Part shown: piece by piece, positions 33,984 to 43,545 of the stretch
How the letters are laid out: the number at the start of each line of letters is the position of its first letter
Numbering within the stretch: the first letter of the stretch is position 1
Assembly (NCBI RefSeq): GCF_000425705.1
Contig: NZ_AUDY01000012.1
Coordinates: forward strand, 124,001 to 188,000
Source of the DNA: Halobacillus kuroshimensis DSM 18393
Lineage (GTDB): Bacteria > Bacillota > Bacilli > Bacillales > Halobacillaceae
Direction: 5' to 3'
Length of the DNA: 64,000 nt
Program-made: the position numbers and the translations under genes
Notes under the pieces: model-generated
Database searches by the model: none
Told to the model about the DNA's origin: nothing
The model's input: only the letters and a program-made list of their open reading frames with translations

Positions 33984-34202
33984 TACAAAACCACCTTGTA
34001 TAGAATTCCACCACCAGCAGGTGCCAAAGTGATGCACGTCACCAACGGCGATTCCACCGATAGCTCCAGATCTCCTTTGTATCTATTTATTTGGTCATTT
34101 TTTCATACTTAGATACTCTTTATAAAGTTTTTAGTAAAAAAATTATGATTTAATAACGAACGAAATTATCGAAGTTTAAGCAAAATAAGCCACATGATAA
34201 AA

Positions 34203-34233
34203 GAACCCGCAGACCTCAAAGGCCTGCGGGTTC
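34203..34233 (-). terminator. Terminator of the RND exporter gene
   Basis: GAACCCGCAG/CTGCGGGTTC with CC/GG inside and TTCTTTTATC on the minus strand. Confidence 0.85.
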
Positions 34234-34239
34234 CATCAT

Positions 34240-37200
34240 CTATTCCATTCTCCGGAACTTCCCAACCGCATAATAGAAGACCGGTACAAAAATCAAGGTG
34301 AGCAGCGTCGATGTCGTCAGTCCACCGATGACCGTAATCGCAAGTCCTTTGGAAATCAGCCCGGAAGCCGAGTTCGAAAGGGCGAGCGGCACGAGAGCGA
34401 AAATCGTGGCCAGGGCGGTCATGAGAATCGGCCGGAGACGCGTACGGGACGCTTCGACGATCGCTTCTGTGAGCTCGTGTCCTTCGCGGCGGTTGCTTTC
34501 AACACGGTCAAGCAGCACGACGGCGTTGGTGACGACGATTCCGATCAGCATCAGCATTCCGATCATTGCGCTCATCGACAACGTCTGGCCGGATAGGAAC
34601 AAGCCGGCGAGCGAGCCGATCGGGATGAAGATCAAGGAGGACAGGATGACAATCGGTGTCAGGATGCCTCCGAACGTAATGCTGAGTACAAGGAACACGA
34701 GTCCGACAGCAGCGGCCATGGCAAGCCCGAGGTCGGCAAAGCCTTCGTTGATCATTTCCAGTCCTCCGGTCAGATCCACTTCCACGCTGTCCGGCAGGGT
34801 GAGGGAATCGACATCGGCCTCCACGTCACGGGAAACGGCAGCGGTGTCGTCTCCGATGATCGTCGCGGAGACCGTGCTTGCCGTTTCACCATCCTGGTGC
34901 TTGATGGATTTCGGCACTTCTACTTCTTCAATCGAAGCGATTTCCTGCAGCTCTTTGGCACCGTCCTGTGTCATGATGGTATACGTTTCGATATCTGCCT
35001 TCGTTGTGAAGGCTTCATCGAAGGCAAGCTCCATCTCCCATTCCTCAGTGAGGGTGAGCGTGCCCCCATCAAGGGGCTGAAGCCGTTCGCGGATCGGCTG
35101 CATCAGCTGATACGGGCTCACGCCAAGCTCTCTGCCATCCTCATTAAGGGAGATATCGTATTTCGTCTGCGTATCCTCCATATCGTTGGATACATTCTTT
35201 AATTGATCGTTTTGTTCAAAAAGCTGGGCGACCTGGTTGGCGGCCTCTCTCAAATCTTCATTCTCATCACTGTACAGATTCACATCAATCGTATTGCCCG
35301 ATGGCGGTCCATCCTGCTGGACTTCCGCAGCATTCACAACAGCATCCGGGTAGGCATCCTGCGCCTGGGCAAGCAGATCTTTCTCATAGTCGTTCATTAC
35401 TTCATCGGCTTGGACGTCCTCCTGAAGCTGGACGTAGAAGCGGGCGATGTTTTCAGAAACCGATGCATTCATGCCTGGAAGCTGCCGCTGACTGGAAAAG
35501 CCGATGGATACCTGCGTGTAGTCGATCTGATCGTCATCCAGAAGGGTGGCTTCCATCGACTGCGCAAGCGCTGTCGTTTCTTCAAACGTCGTCTCATCCG
35601 GAAGGGTCAGTTCGACTTCGAACGTTTCACTGCCTTCACTCGGCAGGAACGATACTCCGAGTGCCGGAATGAAGGAGAACGATCCGAACAACAGAACAAA
35701 CGAAAGGGTGAAGACGAGTCCTTTCTTCTTCAAGGATCCTCTTAGGAATTTCTCATACCATGTGGCCAGCCGGCTCGTTTTTTCCTCGTGCTTCACGTCC
35801 TTGAAGAAGAACTTGCCGAGTACAGGGATAAGCATGAGAGCGACCAGCAGGGAGATGGTGATCGAGAACACAACGGCGAGGCTGAACGGTCGGAAAAATT
35901 CGCCGAGAATACCGCCGACAAAGGCGAGCGGCAGGAAGACGATCAGGGTCGCAATCGTGGAAGAGGCGACAGCGCCGAGCACTTCCTTCGTCGCCTTGAA
36001 GACGACATCCCGCTGCTTCATTTCCGGATACTGCTGTTTCCAGCGGTAGATGTTCTCGATGACGACAATACTGTCATCGACGATTCGTCCGACGGCGACG
36101 GCCATACCACCGAGCGTCATAATGTTCAAGGTGTAATCAAATGTTTCAAGCAGGGCGATCGATCCGAGAATCGAAATCGGAAGCGACAGAATTGCGATGA
36201 TCGTCGCCCGGATGTTTCTCAGGAAAAGCAGGATGACGATGACGGTGAACAAGGCACCGAATCCGCCTTCCTTCAACAGCGCGGAGATGGATTTGTTCAC
36301 TTCTTCACCCTGGTCGAGGACGGTGTACAGCTCATAGCCGCTGTCATCCACTTCTTCATTCAAATGGGACTTCACCGCATCGGCAACGTCGGCTGTGTTG
36401 GCGTCCTGGGTTTTTGTTACTTCAATCAATACACTGTCTTCCCCGTTGAAGCGGGAGACTTCGCTGCGCTCGGTCACTTGAGTGATATCGGCGATTTCCC
36501 CGAGGGTCACTTCCTGAGGGGCTTCCGGCTGTGCAGCTGCATTTGCTTGTGCTCCTGCGGCAGCCTCAGACCCTGCATTTTGTGGTGGCTGCTGCTGTTG
36601 AGCACCGGCCGATGTAACCGGAATGGTGAGGTCTTCAAGAGCGGTCACATCATCAAGTGTTCCTGTGATTTCCACCGGTGTGGACAAACCGTCCTGTTGG
36701 AGGGATCCGGCGGGAAGCTTGTATTCGGACTGCTCAACAGCATCAAGGATGGAAGATAGTGTGAGTCCGTACGTGGTAGCTTCTTCTTCATCCACTTCGA
36801 TCTGCAGCTTCGACTCCTCACTTCCCGTCACCTGGACACCTGCTACACCTTCAAGGTTTTCAAGCGTCGGAACGATCGTATCTTCTACATCAGCCTGAAG
36901 CGCCTGCAGGTCATCGGAGGAAAGCGCGGCCTGGTAGACTGGTGTCGAGTTGATCGACAGAGCGGTCACCTCGGTTTCGGCATCCTCCGGTGTCGTTACA
37001 TCGGCGATTGCATTGGTGATGTCTGATTGAGCTTCTTCGATATCTTCACCGAATGGATAGGTGATGGTAATAAAAGACGCGTTCTCCTGAGATGTACTCG
37101 TAATCGCATCATAGTCCTCCATGTTCAGAAGGGCTTCCTCAAGAGGGGTGGTCACGTTTTCCTCCACTTCCTCCGTCGAGGCGTTCGGATAGACTGTCTG

Positions 37201-37344
37201 GACCGTCAGAACAGGAAAGCTGACGTCCGGGAAGGTTTCCACTTTGATTTTGTTCGTCGCAAAGATTCCCATGGCGATCACAAGGACCGTCAGAATCAGG
37301 ATGGCGACCGTATTTTTCAAGCTGAATTTTGTTAACCAGTTCAT
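34240..37344 (-). CDS. RND-family efflux permease (SwrC/YerP-like)
   Basis: A 1034-residue hydrophobe/amphiphile exporter of the AcrB superfamily. It has an N-terminal helix, a large extracytoplasmic domain, six helices including GGMAVAVGRIVDDSIVVIEN, then a second repeat ending with IGIVVTNAVVLLDRVE. Asp-Asp in helix 4 is the proton-relay pair. A Gln/Ala/Pro-rich insert (near residue 245) interrupts the first outside domain. Bacillus SwrC exports surfactin and other amphiphiles. The upstream direct repeat and neighbouring HssRS-like system suggest induction by heme or another membrane-active compound. Confidence 0.88.
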   Translation of the reverse strand: MNWLTKFSLKNTVAILILTVLVIAMGIFATNKIKVETFPDVSFPVLTVQTVYPNASTEEVEENVTTPLEEALLNMEDYDAITSTSQENASFITITYPFGEDIEEAQSDITNAIADVTTPEDAETEVTALSINSTPVYQAALSSDDLQALQADVEDTIVPTLENLEGVAGVQVTGSEESKLQIEVDEEEATTYGLTLSSILDAVEQSEYKLPAGSLQQDGLSTPVEITGTLDDVTALEDLTIPVTSAGAQQQQPPQNAGSEAAAGAQANAAAQPEAPQEVTLGEIADITQVTERSEVSRFNGEDSVLIEVTKTQDANTADVADAVKSHLNEEVDDSGYELYTVLDQGEEVNKSISALLKEGGFGALFTVIVILLFLRNIRATIIAILSLPISILGSIALLETFDYTLNIMTLGGMAVAVGRIVDDSIVVIENIYRWKQQYPEMKQRDVVFKATKEVLGAVASSTIATLIVFLPLAFVGGILGEFFRPFSLAVVFSITISLLVALMLIPVLGKFFFKDVKHEEKTSRLATWYEKFLRGSLKKKGLVFTLSFVLLFGSFSFIPALGVSFLPSEGSETFEVELTLPDETTFEETTALAQSMEATLLDDDQIDYTQVSIGFSSQRQLPGMNASVSENIARFYVQLQEDVQADEVMNDYEKDLLAQAQDAYPDAVVNAAEVQQDGPPSGNTIDVNLYSDENEDLREAANQVAQLFEQNDQLKNVSNDMEDTQTKYDISLNEDGRELGVSPYQLMQPIRERLQPLDGGTLTLTEEWEMELAFDEAFTTKADIETYTIMTQDGAKELQEIASIEEVEVPKSIKHQDGETASTVSATIIGDDTAAVSRDVEADVDSLTLPDSVEVDLTGGLEMINEGFADLGLAMAAAVGLVFLVLSITFGGILTPIVILSSLIFIPIGSLAGLFLSGQTLSMSAMIGMLMLIGIVVTNAVVLLDRVESNRREGHELTEAIVEASRTRLRPILMTALATIFALVPLALSNSASGLISKGLAITVIGGLTTSTLLTLIFVPVFYYAVGKFRRME

Positions 37345-37377
37345 ACATCATGGCTCCTTTTTCAAGATGGTAGCCTC

Positions 37378-37410
37378 ATCATAAAACCGTTGTATGAACT
37401 GAATATGAAC
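37378..37410 (-). promoter_or_regulatory. HssR-like direct repeat and promoter of the RND gene
   Basis: Read on the minus strand, GTTCATATT, two bases, GTTCATACA (37391-37410) form a direct repeat, followed seven bases later by a TATGAT -10 hexamer (37378-37383). The repeat sits where the -35 should be, typical for activation by an OmpR-type regulator. The HssR site in front of staphylococcal hrtAB is, from memory, GTTCATATT-N2-GTTCATATT. Confidence 0.7.
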
Positions 37411-37423
37411 AACCAAAATTTTT

Positions 37424-38767
37424 TCAGCGGCGGGGGAGATGGATAGTGAAAGCTGCGCCCTCTCCGGGACGGCTCGTCACTTGGATGGTTCCGTCGTGAA
37501 GCTGGACGATTCTTTCGGCGATCGATAAGCCGAGGCCGCTTCCGCCTTGTTTTCTCGTCCTTGATTTGTCCGCTTTGTAAAAACGCTCGAAAATCCGCTG
37601 CTGATCCTCGGGGCTCATGCCTTCACCGTCATCTATGATGGTCACTTCCGCACCATCTTCATCGGCCTTCAAACGGACGGCAATCGTCCCTTCCGTCTGT
37701 GTATGGCGGATAGCGTTGCTGAGGATGTTCACCCACACCTGCTCGAGCTGGTCGGCATCTCCATAAAGGCTGCAATCCTCAAGATCTGCGTCGATGGTGA
37801 TTTTTTTATCCGACCACTGCGGCTCCATGTGGGCGAGCACCCGGCGGAGCTGTTCATCCAGCTTGTAGAAGGATGGCTCATACGGCGGGTGGTCGCTGTC
37901 GAGAGTGGCAAGCTTCAATAAATTGTGACTGAGGACTGACAGACGGCGGCTTTCCTTTTCGATGATGTCGTAGTAGGCCTGCCTGCTTTCCTCGTCCGTA
38001 ACAACGCCATCCTTCAAAGCCCGGGCAAAGCCTTGGATGGATGTGAGCGGTGACTGGATTTCATGCGAGACGTTGGAAACGAACTGCTGGCGCATGCCGT
38101 CCAGTTCACCGAGGCCGTGGGCCATCTGATTGAAGCTGTGGGCCAGGCTGCCGAGCTCATCCTTCCGCTTTGTCTCCACTTGGACATCGAAGTTGCCTTT
38201 GGCAAGCTCGCCAGCCGTTTCCGTCATCGCTTTGATCGGTCTGACAATCCAGCGTGTCGAAAGAATGAATACGAAGCTTCCAATCAATAGAACGGTCAGG
38301 AAAAGGATTAGGACGATCTGACGGAAGCCTTCGAAAAAGAATTCAAAATCCGGCCGTAGGAACAACGCGTAGGAGCTGCCGTCCTTTTCAAAAGGGAGTC
38401 CGATGTTGATCCGTGGAGGAAGAAGGTACTCATTGTGGACGTCGCCGTTCAGAACGCGCTCGACGTCGGCCTGATCGATATCCCAGTCCTGTCCTTCCTC
38501 GTAATAAAGGCTTTCCTCCGCATCGTCCTTAAACAGCAACACTTCAAAACTGCCCGAGCTCATAGCGTCGAGATAGAGGTCGGCATCGGTGTCGGGCTCT
38601 TTTTTATACAGCTCGATGAACTCCTTCCCGATATTCACCATCTGGGTTTCCAGTTTCTCTGCCACCTGCAGGGCGTGGAGCCGTCCGGAAATCGAAAACG
38701 TGATGACGAGCCCGATGACGATGGCAGCGATGAATGTAACGACAATTTGAGCATACAAGCTTTTCAA
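37424..38767 (-). CDS. Sensor histidine kinase, HssS-like
   Basis: A 447-residue kinase with membrane helices at about 7-28 and 151-173 flanking a 120-residue outside sensor. Then come HAMP (174-225), the phospho-accepting His235 in NVSHEIQSPLTS, and the ATPase boxes (NILSNAIRHTQTEG, DDGEGMSPEDQQRIFERFYK, GGSGLGLSIA). It starts at TTG 38767, overlapping the response-regulator gene by four bases. Size, partner type and the downstream site favour an HssS-like heme or membrane-stress sensor. That specificity is inferred. Confidence 0.82.
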   Translation of the reverse strand: MKSLYAQIVVTFIAAIVIGLVITFSISGRLHALQVAEKLETQMVNIGKEFIELYKKEPDTDADLYLDAMSSGSFEVLLFKDDAEESLYYEEGQDWDIDQADVERVLNGDVHNEYLLPPRINIGLPFEKDGSSYALFLRPDFEFFFEGFRQIVLILFLTVLLIGSFVFILSTRWIVRPIKAMTETAGELAKGNFDVQVETKRKDELGSLAHSFNQMAHGLGELDGMRQQFVSNVSHEIQSPLTSIQGFARALKDGVVTDEESRQAYYDIIEKESRRLSVLSHNLLKLATLDSDHPPYEPSFYKLDEQLRRVLAHMEPQWSDKKITIDADLEDCSLYGDADQLEQVWVNILSNAIRHTQTEGTIAVRLKADEDGAEVTIIDDGEGMSPEDQQRIFERFYKADKSRTRKQGGSGLGLSIAERIVQLHDGTIQVTSRPGEGAAFTIHLPRR

Positions 38768-39441
38768 GACGTGACCTCCTCCATCCGGTAGCCGACACCG
38801 CGGATCGTCTTCACGGATATGCGGGCGCCTTTTTTCTTCAGTTTGTCGCGGATCCGTTTGATATGAACGTCAACGGTGCGGTCATCGCCCTCGTACTCGA
38901 ATCCCCATATCCGCTCTATCAGCTGGTTGCGGGTGAAAATCTGCTCCGGATAGGACGCGAGGGTATACAGCAGCTCGAATTCCTTCAGCGGCCACAGTTC
39001 ACTCTCTCCGTTGATGGTGATCGTTTTGTTCGTTTCGTTGAGCGTGACATTGCCGGCTTCAATGGTTTGGGAGGCACGGATGTGGTAGCGTCGCAGCAGG
39101 GCTTTGATCCGCATCATCAGCTCCACGGGCTCGAACGGCTTCACGATGTAATCGTCGGTCCCGAGTTCGAATCCTTTCACTTTATCCTGGACTTCGCCCT
39201 TTGCTGTCACCATAAGAACCGGGATTTCATAGAAACGGCGGATTTCTGTGCACAGCTCATAGCCGTCCATGTTCGGCATCATCACGTCGATGACAGCGAG
39301 GTCGACGGCGGTGGAGCCGAGCACGTCAAGCGCCTGCTCGCCATCATCAGCGGTCAGCGCTTCGTACCCTTCGTTTTTTATGTACATGGTGATCAGCTGC
39401 TGAATATGCGGATCGTCGTCGACGACGAGAATATGGATCAT
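38764..39441 (-). CDS. OmpR-family response regulator, HssR-like
   Basis: A 225-residue regulator. The receiver has Asp9-Asp10, phospho-accepting Asp52, the TAKGEVQDK switch and Lys102 in VKPF. The winged-helix output contains FTRNQLIERIWGFEY and RTVDVHIKRIRDKLKK, very close by eye to staphylococcal HssR. It is first in a two-gene unit with the kinase. Its predicted site precedes the RND exporter gene. Confidence 0.85.
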   Translation of the reverse strand: MIHILVVDDDPHIQQLITMYIKNEGYEALTADDGEQALDVLGSTAVDLAVIDVMMPNMDGYELCTEIRRFYEIPVLMVTAKGEVQDKVKGFELGTDDYIVKPFEPVELMMRIKALLRRYHIRASQTIEAGNVTLNETNKTITINGESELWPLKEFELLYTLASYPEQIFTRNQLIERIWGFEYEGDDRTVDVHIKRIRDKLKKKGARISVKTIRGVGYRMEEVTS

Positions 39442-39555
39442 CAGCCGTCCTCCTTGCTTCCTTTTTTAGTTGTAGTGTACCACAGCCGTCTCATCTGCTT
39501 CCGCCTTCTTTTGGAAGGATCTTCATTTTTTCTGCCATCGATTGGGAAAAGGGGC

Positions 39556-39604
39556 TTGCAAAATCTATGAATGTGAAATACAATAATATGAATAAAAATT
39601 CATA
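39556..39604 (+). promoter_or_regulatory. Sigma-A promoter with ARG boxes
   Basis: TTGCAA (39556-39561), 17 bases, TACAAT (39579-39584). TATGAATAAAAATTCATA (39587-39604) is a perfect dyad matching the Bacillus AhrC/ArgR box (CATGAATAAAAATTCAAG type). A weaker half-similar box, TATGAATGTGAAATACA, lies 21 bases upstream. This suggests control by arginine through ArgR/AhrC; operator position fits repression, though AhrC can also activate catabolic genes. Confidence 0.75.
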
Positions 39605-39700
39605 GATTCACACATCAGGACAAACAGACAGCCAGACACTCAGTGGTAGGATACAAGCGAAGCGTGAATTCAATATGTATAGAGGAAATGAGTATGGTTC

Positions 39701-39726
39701 AGCAGCGGGTCCTCGCTGCTTTTTTG
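39701..39726 (+). terminator. Terminator-like hairpin in the leader of the YfcC-type gene
   Basis: AGCAGCG/CGCTGCT with a six-base loop and six T sits between the promoter and the ribosome site. It would stop most transcripts unless an antiterminator forms. No T-box or known riboswitch core was recognised. Confidence 0.7.
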
Positions 39727-39755
39727 TTTGGATAGAAAAAGAGGGGGAGCACAAC

Positions 39756-41177
39756 ATGTTACAGAATGAAAAACAGACCGCCCGGGAGCCACAGCAGAAA
39801 CAGGAGAACAAAGGCATCAACATCAATGCTTTTGTACTGATTTTCTCTGTGATCGTCCTGGCCGCCATCTTGACGTACATCGTACCGGCAGGAGAGTATG
39901 AAAGGGTCGACCAGGACGGCCGTACTGTCGTCGTACCCGATTCATTCCAATTCACTGACCAGTCGCCGGTCGGATTTTTTGAAATTTTCACAAGCGTTCA
40001 TACAGGGCTCGTCAATAGCGCGGGCATCATCTTTTTCGTATTGATCGTCGGAGGATCTTTCGGGATCTTAAGTGCGACAGGAGCGCTTGATGCGTTGATC
40101 CATACGCTGACGAAGAAGCTTGGCGACAAGGAACTGCTTTTGATTCCGGTACTGACGCTTTTGTTTGCGGTAATGGGTTCTTTGATGGGGCTTGCAGAGG
40201 AGACCATCATATACATAGCCATCATCGTGCCGCTGGCGATGTCGCTCGGATTTGATGCGATCGTCGGTTATGCGGTGGTCGCCCTGGGGGCGAACATCGG
40301 CTTTATGAGTGCCTTGACCAATCCGTTCAACGTCGGTGTGGCCCAGAGTGTCGCAGAACTGCCGGTGTTTTCCGGGATGGGGCTGCGTCTCGTGCTGCTG
40401 GCCACCTTTTACGTAGCTGCCGTGCTTTATATTTACCGCTATGCGAGAAAAGTGAAGAAAAATCCGGAGCTCCGCTACATGGGGACGTTTTCGGAGAACA
40501 AGCCGAAAATGGCCGGGCCGGCGAAGCTTGAAACGCGGCACAAAGTGATTTTGACCATTTTCCTATTGAACTTCGTCGTGCTGATTTACGGCGTACTTGA
40601 GCTTGGCTGGTACATTACGGAAATCGCTGCTTTATTCCTGTTGTTCGGGATCATCGTGGGGGCAATCGGAAAATTGAAGCCGAACGAAATGGCCGACAGC
40701 TTGATGGACGGGGCGAAGAAAGTGATGACAGGAGCCTTAATCATCGGGTTCGCTCAGGCGATTCTCGTTGTCTTCCAGGAAGGACTGCTGATGGATTCGG
40801 TCCTTTATTTTGCATCTTCCGTATTGAACCAGCTGCCTCCGGTATTCAACGCAGCCGGCATGTTTTTCGTCCAGCTGTTCTTGAATTTCCTGATCCCATC
40901 CGGAAGCGGGCAGGCGGCGCTTACGATGCCGATCATGGCGCCGCTCGCCGACCTTGTTGGAGTAACGAGGCAGACAGCTGTTCTCGCTTTCCAGCTCGGG
41001 GACGGGATTTCCAATACGATCTTCCCGACCTCCGGCGTCTTGATTGCCGGCCTTGCGATGGCGGGGATTCCTTATACGAAGTGGGCGAAATGGGTCTTCC
41101 CATTCATCCTTATTGAAGTGGGACTCGCGCTTGTATTTTTATTCATCGCCCACGTCATCCAGTACGGTCCATTCTGA
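39756..41177 (+). CDS. YfcC-family transporter (ArcD/C4-dicarboxylate-like)
   Basis: A 473-residue membrane protein with about 12 helices, starting at ATG 39756 behind GAGGGGGAG. The N-terminal FVLIFSVIVLAAILTYIVPAGEYER and the re-entrant-type segment SGSGQAALTMPIMAPLADLVG are marks of YfcC family proteins, relatives of arginine/ornithine antiporters and short-chain-acid carriers. The ARG box at its promoter suggests an arginine-related amino acid or peptide-like conjugate. The amidohydrolase downstream would process the cargo. Confidence 0.82.
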   Translation: MLQNEKQTAREPQQKQENKGININAFVLIFSVIVLAAILTYIVPAGEYERVDQDGRTVVVPDSFQFTDQSPVGFFEIFTSVHTGLVNSAGIIFFVLIVGGSFGILSATGALDALIHTLTKKLGDKELLLIPVLTLLFAVMGSLMGLAEETIIYIAIIVPLAMSLGFDAIVGYAVVALGANIGFMSALTNPFNVGVAQSVAELPVFSGMGLRLVLLATFYVAAVLYIYRYARKVKKNPELRYMGTFSENKPKMAGPAKLETRHKVILTIFLLNFVVLIYGVLELGWYITEIAALFLLFGIIVGAIGKLKPNEMADSLMDGAKKVMTGALIIGFAQAILVVFQEGLLMDSVLYFASSVLNQLPPVFNAAGMFFVQLFLNFLIPSGSGQAALTMPIMAPLADLVGVTRQTAVLAFQLGDGISNTIFPTSGVLIAGLAMAGIPYTKWAKWVFPFILIEVGLALVFLFIAHVIQYGPF

Positions 41178-41205
41178 TCAGTCTTATTAACGGGAGGAAG
41201 ATATC

Positions 41206-42354
41206 ATGACACATACGACAGCTGAATTGAGCCAATGGACGGTCGAACAGCGCCGTCATTTCCATAAACATCCGGAGCTTTCCGGGCAAGAACACAACAC
41301 CGCCGCCTATGTGAAGGAGCTTCTTGAGGAGTTCGGCATTCCCCTGCTTGACGGCTTCACAGCACCGAACGTCGTGGCGTTCTTCAAAGGAACCGAAGGG
41401 AGCCGGACGGTGGCCTTGAGAGCCGACATGGACGCCCTGCCGGTTCACGAGCAGGTGGAAAAGCCGTTCTCTTCCACCGTTCCCGGCGTGATGCACGCCT
41501 GCGGTCACGATGCCCACACGGCGACACTGCTTGGAGCAGCGAAGTGGATGAGTGAGCATCCGGAGCTTGTGAAAAACAATATTGTGCTCATTTTCCAAAG
41601 CTCCGAGGAGGAATCGCCGAGTGGTGCCCAGCAGCTCGTCAAAGACGGAGTGCTCCAAGGCGTGGATGCCATCTACGGCCTGCACTACATGTCCAATGTA
41701 GCATTGGGGAAAGTCGGCTTTGCGGAAGGCTTTTCGATGGCTTCCAGTGACGATTTTGACATCGTCATCGAAGGAAACGGCGGCCACGGCGGCATTCCGC
41801 AGGATACGGTCGATCCGATTTATGTTGCGACACACTTGATCCAGAGCTTTCAGTCGATCATCAGCCGGAACCTGAATCCTTTTCACCCGGGCGTCATTTC
41901 GTTCGGCAAGATGGAATCGGGAAATTCCTATAATGTTATCCCCGATCAGGTGACACTGAAAGGGACGATCCGTGCACTCAGCTTTGAAGGTCAGGAGCTG
42001 ATGTACAAGCGGACGGTCGAGCTGACAGAAAAAATCAGCGACAGCTTCGGCGCTGTCGGCCACTACCATTACATCGAAGGCACGCCGCCGGTGTACAACC
42101 ATCCGGAAGCCTGTGCTACGGCCCGCGACATCATCCAGTCGACGTTCGGAGACGATGTGTTCACAGAGGTCGAACCGACGATGGGAGCGGAAGACTTCGG
42201 CTATTACTTGAAGGAGAAAACCGGAGCTTTCATTAATGTCGGGATGGAAGGGGAGAAGAGTGCGTATCCCCATCACCATCCAAAGTTTGATGTGGATGAA
42301 GATACCATTCCGACAGGGCTTGAGCTGATGATTCAGCTGGCTTTGAGAGGATAA
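41206..42354 (+). CDS. M20-family amidohydrolase (hippurate/N-acyl-amino-acid hydrolase type)
   Basis: A 382-residue dinuclear-metal amidohydrolase with RRHFHKHPELSGQE, VALRADMDALPV, HACGHDAHTATLLG, SSEEESPSGA, a dimerisation domain with GNGGHGGIPQ and the C-terminal TMGAEDFGYY. It removes acyl groups from amino acids or related amides. It is 28 bases after the transporter and shares its ARG-box promoter, so an N-acyl derivative linked to arginine metabolism is a plausible substrate. Confidence 0.88.
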   Translation: MTHTTAELSQWTVEQRRHFHKHPELSGQEHNTAAYVKELLEEFGIPLLDGFTAPNVVAFFKGTEGSRTVALRADMDALPVHEQVEKPFSSTVPGVMHACGHDAHTATLLGAAKWMSEHPELVKNNIVLIFQSSEEESPSGAQQLVKDGVLQGVDAIYGLHYMSNVALGKVGFAEGFSMASSDDFDIVIEGNGGHGGIPQDTVDPIYVATHLIQSFQSIISRNLNPFHPGVISFGKMESGNSYNVIPDQVTLKGTIRALSFEGQELMYKRTVELTEKISDSFGAVGHYHYIEGTPPVYNHPEACATARDIIQSTFGDDVFTEVEPTMGAEDFGYYLKEKTGAFINVGMEGEKSAYPHHHPKFDVDEDTIPTGLELMIQLALRG

Positions 42355-42396
42355 TAGAAACGTATTCTCTAATCCTGCTGAAGGTGAGGAGTGAGA

Positions 42397-42439
42397 AAAA
42401 GGGATGACCCTCTGTTTAAACAGAAGGTCATCCCTTTTT
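42397..42439. terminator. Bidirectional terminator
   Basis: AAAAGGGATGACC pairs with GGTCATCCCTTTT, extended by TCTG/CAGA around TTTAAA. T-runs are on both sides. Confidence 0.9.
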
Positions 42440-42462
42440 ACTCTATAATACTGGAAGAAGTA

Positions 42463-43248
42463 TCACTGTTGAGGCTTCGCTTTTTCCGCATGCTTGGCTG
42501 CCAGAACATCTTCAGCTGTGCGTTTATTTTCCTCGGCTTCTTTTTTCGTCGCTTCATCTCCACCGACGACTTGATCCACTTTGTTTTTTAGTGCTTCATA
42601 TCCCTGCTTGGCGACTAGTTCTTTATCATTTTTGTTGTTCTCGTCTCCGAAGTACGTAGAATCCATACCGGCATTGTGGTGGAAGCTTGTGTTTGTGGCA
42701 CCAGGAAGCATGGCGGTCACATTGACGCCGGTTTCTTTCAGCTCTTCTCTTAATGCTTCGGCAAACATGAATCCGAATGCTTTGGATGGACCGTAGACCG
42801 TTTCGTAAGGGGTAGGCAGTGTCGCCGATACCGAAGAAACGATCATGATGTCGCCTGCTTGATTCGGAACCATATGCTGAACGACGCGCTTAGCCATATG
42901 GACGGTTCCCGAAACATTGATGTCGATGAGCTTCAACTCTTCTTGTAGATCATTTTCCAAGAAGGAGCCTCCCATGCCGATGCCGACATTGAGAACAGCC
43001 GCATCCAGGTTTCTTCCCTTGTTTTTCACAAACTGCCAGAAAGCCTCCACCCCATCATACGTCGATGCATCCGCCTGGAATGGATAAGCTTCCACTCCTA
43101 ATTCTTCAATTTCCTCTGCGGATTGATAGATGGTTTCACTGGACCCGGACATAGCCACGTCATAGCCATCATTCGCAAATAATTTAGCCAGTTCAAAACC
43201 GAGCCCTGATGTAGATCCTGTGATCATTACTAATTTTCTATCTGTCAT
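42463..43248 (-). CDS. Short-chain dehydrogenase/reductase
   Basis: A 261-residue classical SDR with nucleotide-binding TGSTSGLG (10-17), NVGIGMGG, the catalytic serine in VSSVSATLPT and the YGPSK active site. The last 50 residues are a charged, lysine/glutamate-rich tail beyond the fold, unusual for the family. ATG 43248 is eight bases after AGGAG. The substrate is unknown. The 43249-43545 region upstream holds no gene. Confidence 0.85.
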   Translation of the reverse strand: MTDRKLVMITGSTSGLGFELAKLFANDGYDVAMSGSSETIYQSAEEIEELGVEAYPFQADASTYDGVEAFWQFVKNKGRNLDAAVLNVGIGMGGSFLENDLQEELKLIDINVSGTVHMAKRVVQHMVPNQAGDIMIVSSVSATLPTPYETVYGPSKAFGFMFAEALREELKETGVNVTAMLPGATNTSFHHNAGMDSTYFGDENNKNDKELVAKQGYEALKNKVDQVVGGDEATKKEAEENKRTAEDVLAAKHAEKAKPQQ

Positions 43249-43545
43249 TCTCATCACTCCTCATCAATAAATCCTTACTCTATCAGCTTTTATATACGGC
43301 AAGCTTCTGCATATGAAAGGTAGTTTCCCACAGTCTGGCTGTATCAAACATAAAGGAGCGACTTGGAGCGAGGGTGAATGGACATGTACAGGGAAGGCAT
43401 TTGGACCCGTTTTGACTTTCTTTTGAAAAATTAAGGAAATTTAAGTAAGAAGATGGTAGAATATTTCTCATATCCTGAAAATCTATTCAGGTAAGAACGC
43501 TATTTTGAAAGCGTTTCATCATTATGGAGAAAAGGTGAAGCACAC

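Noticed and set aside
35788-36759. A 323-codon open frame antisense to the RND exporter gene
   Set aside because: It mirrors the codon pattern of the real gene, has no ribosome site or domain, and its composition (His/Asp/Gly-rich) is typical of antisense frames.
41155-42279. A 374-codon open frame antisense to the M20 amidohydrolase
   Set aside because: Fully inside a well-supported gene on the other strand; no family match or ribosome site.
43500-43525. cre-like sequence TGAAAGCGTTTCA upstream of the dioxygenase gene
   Set aside because: One base too short for the CcpA consensus; kept only as a weak possibility.
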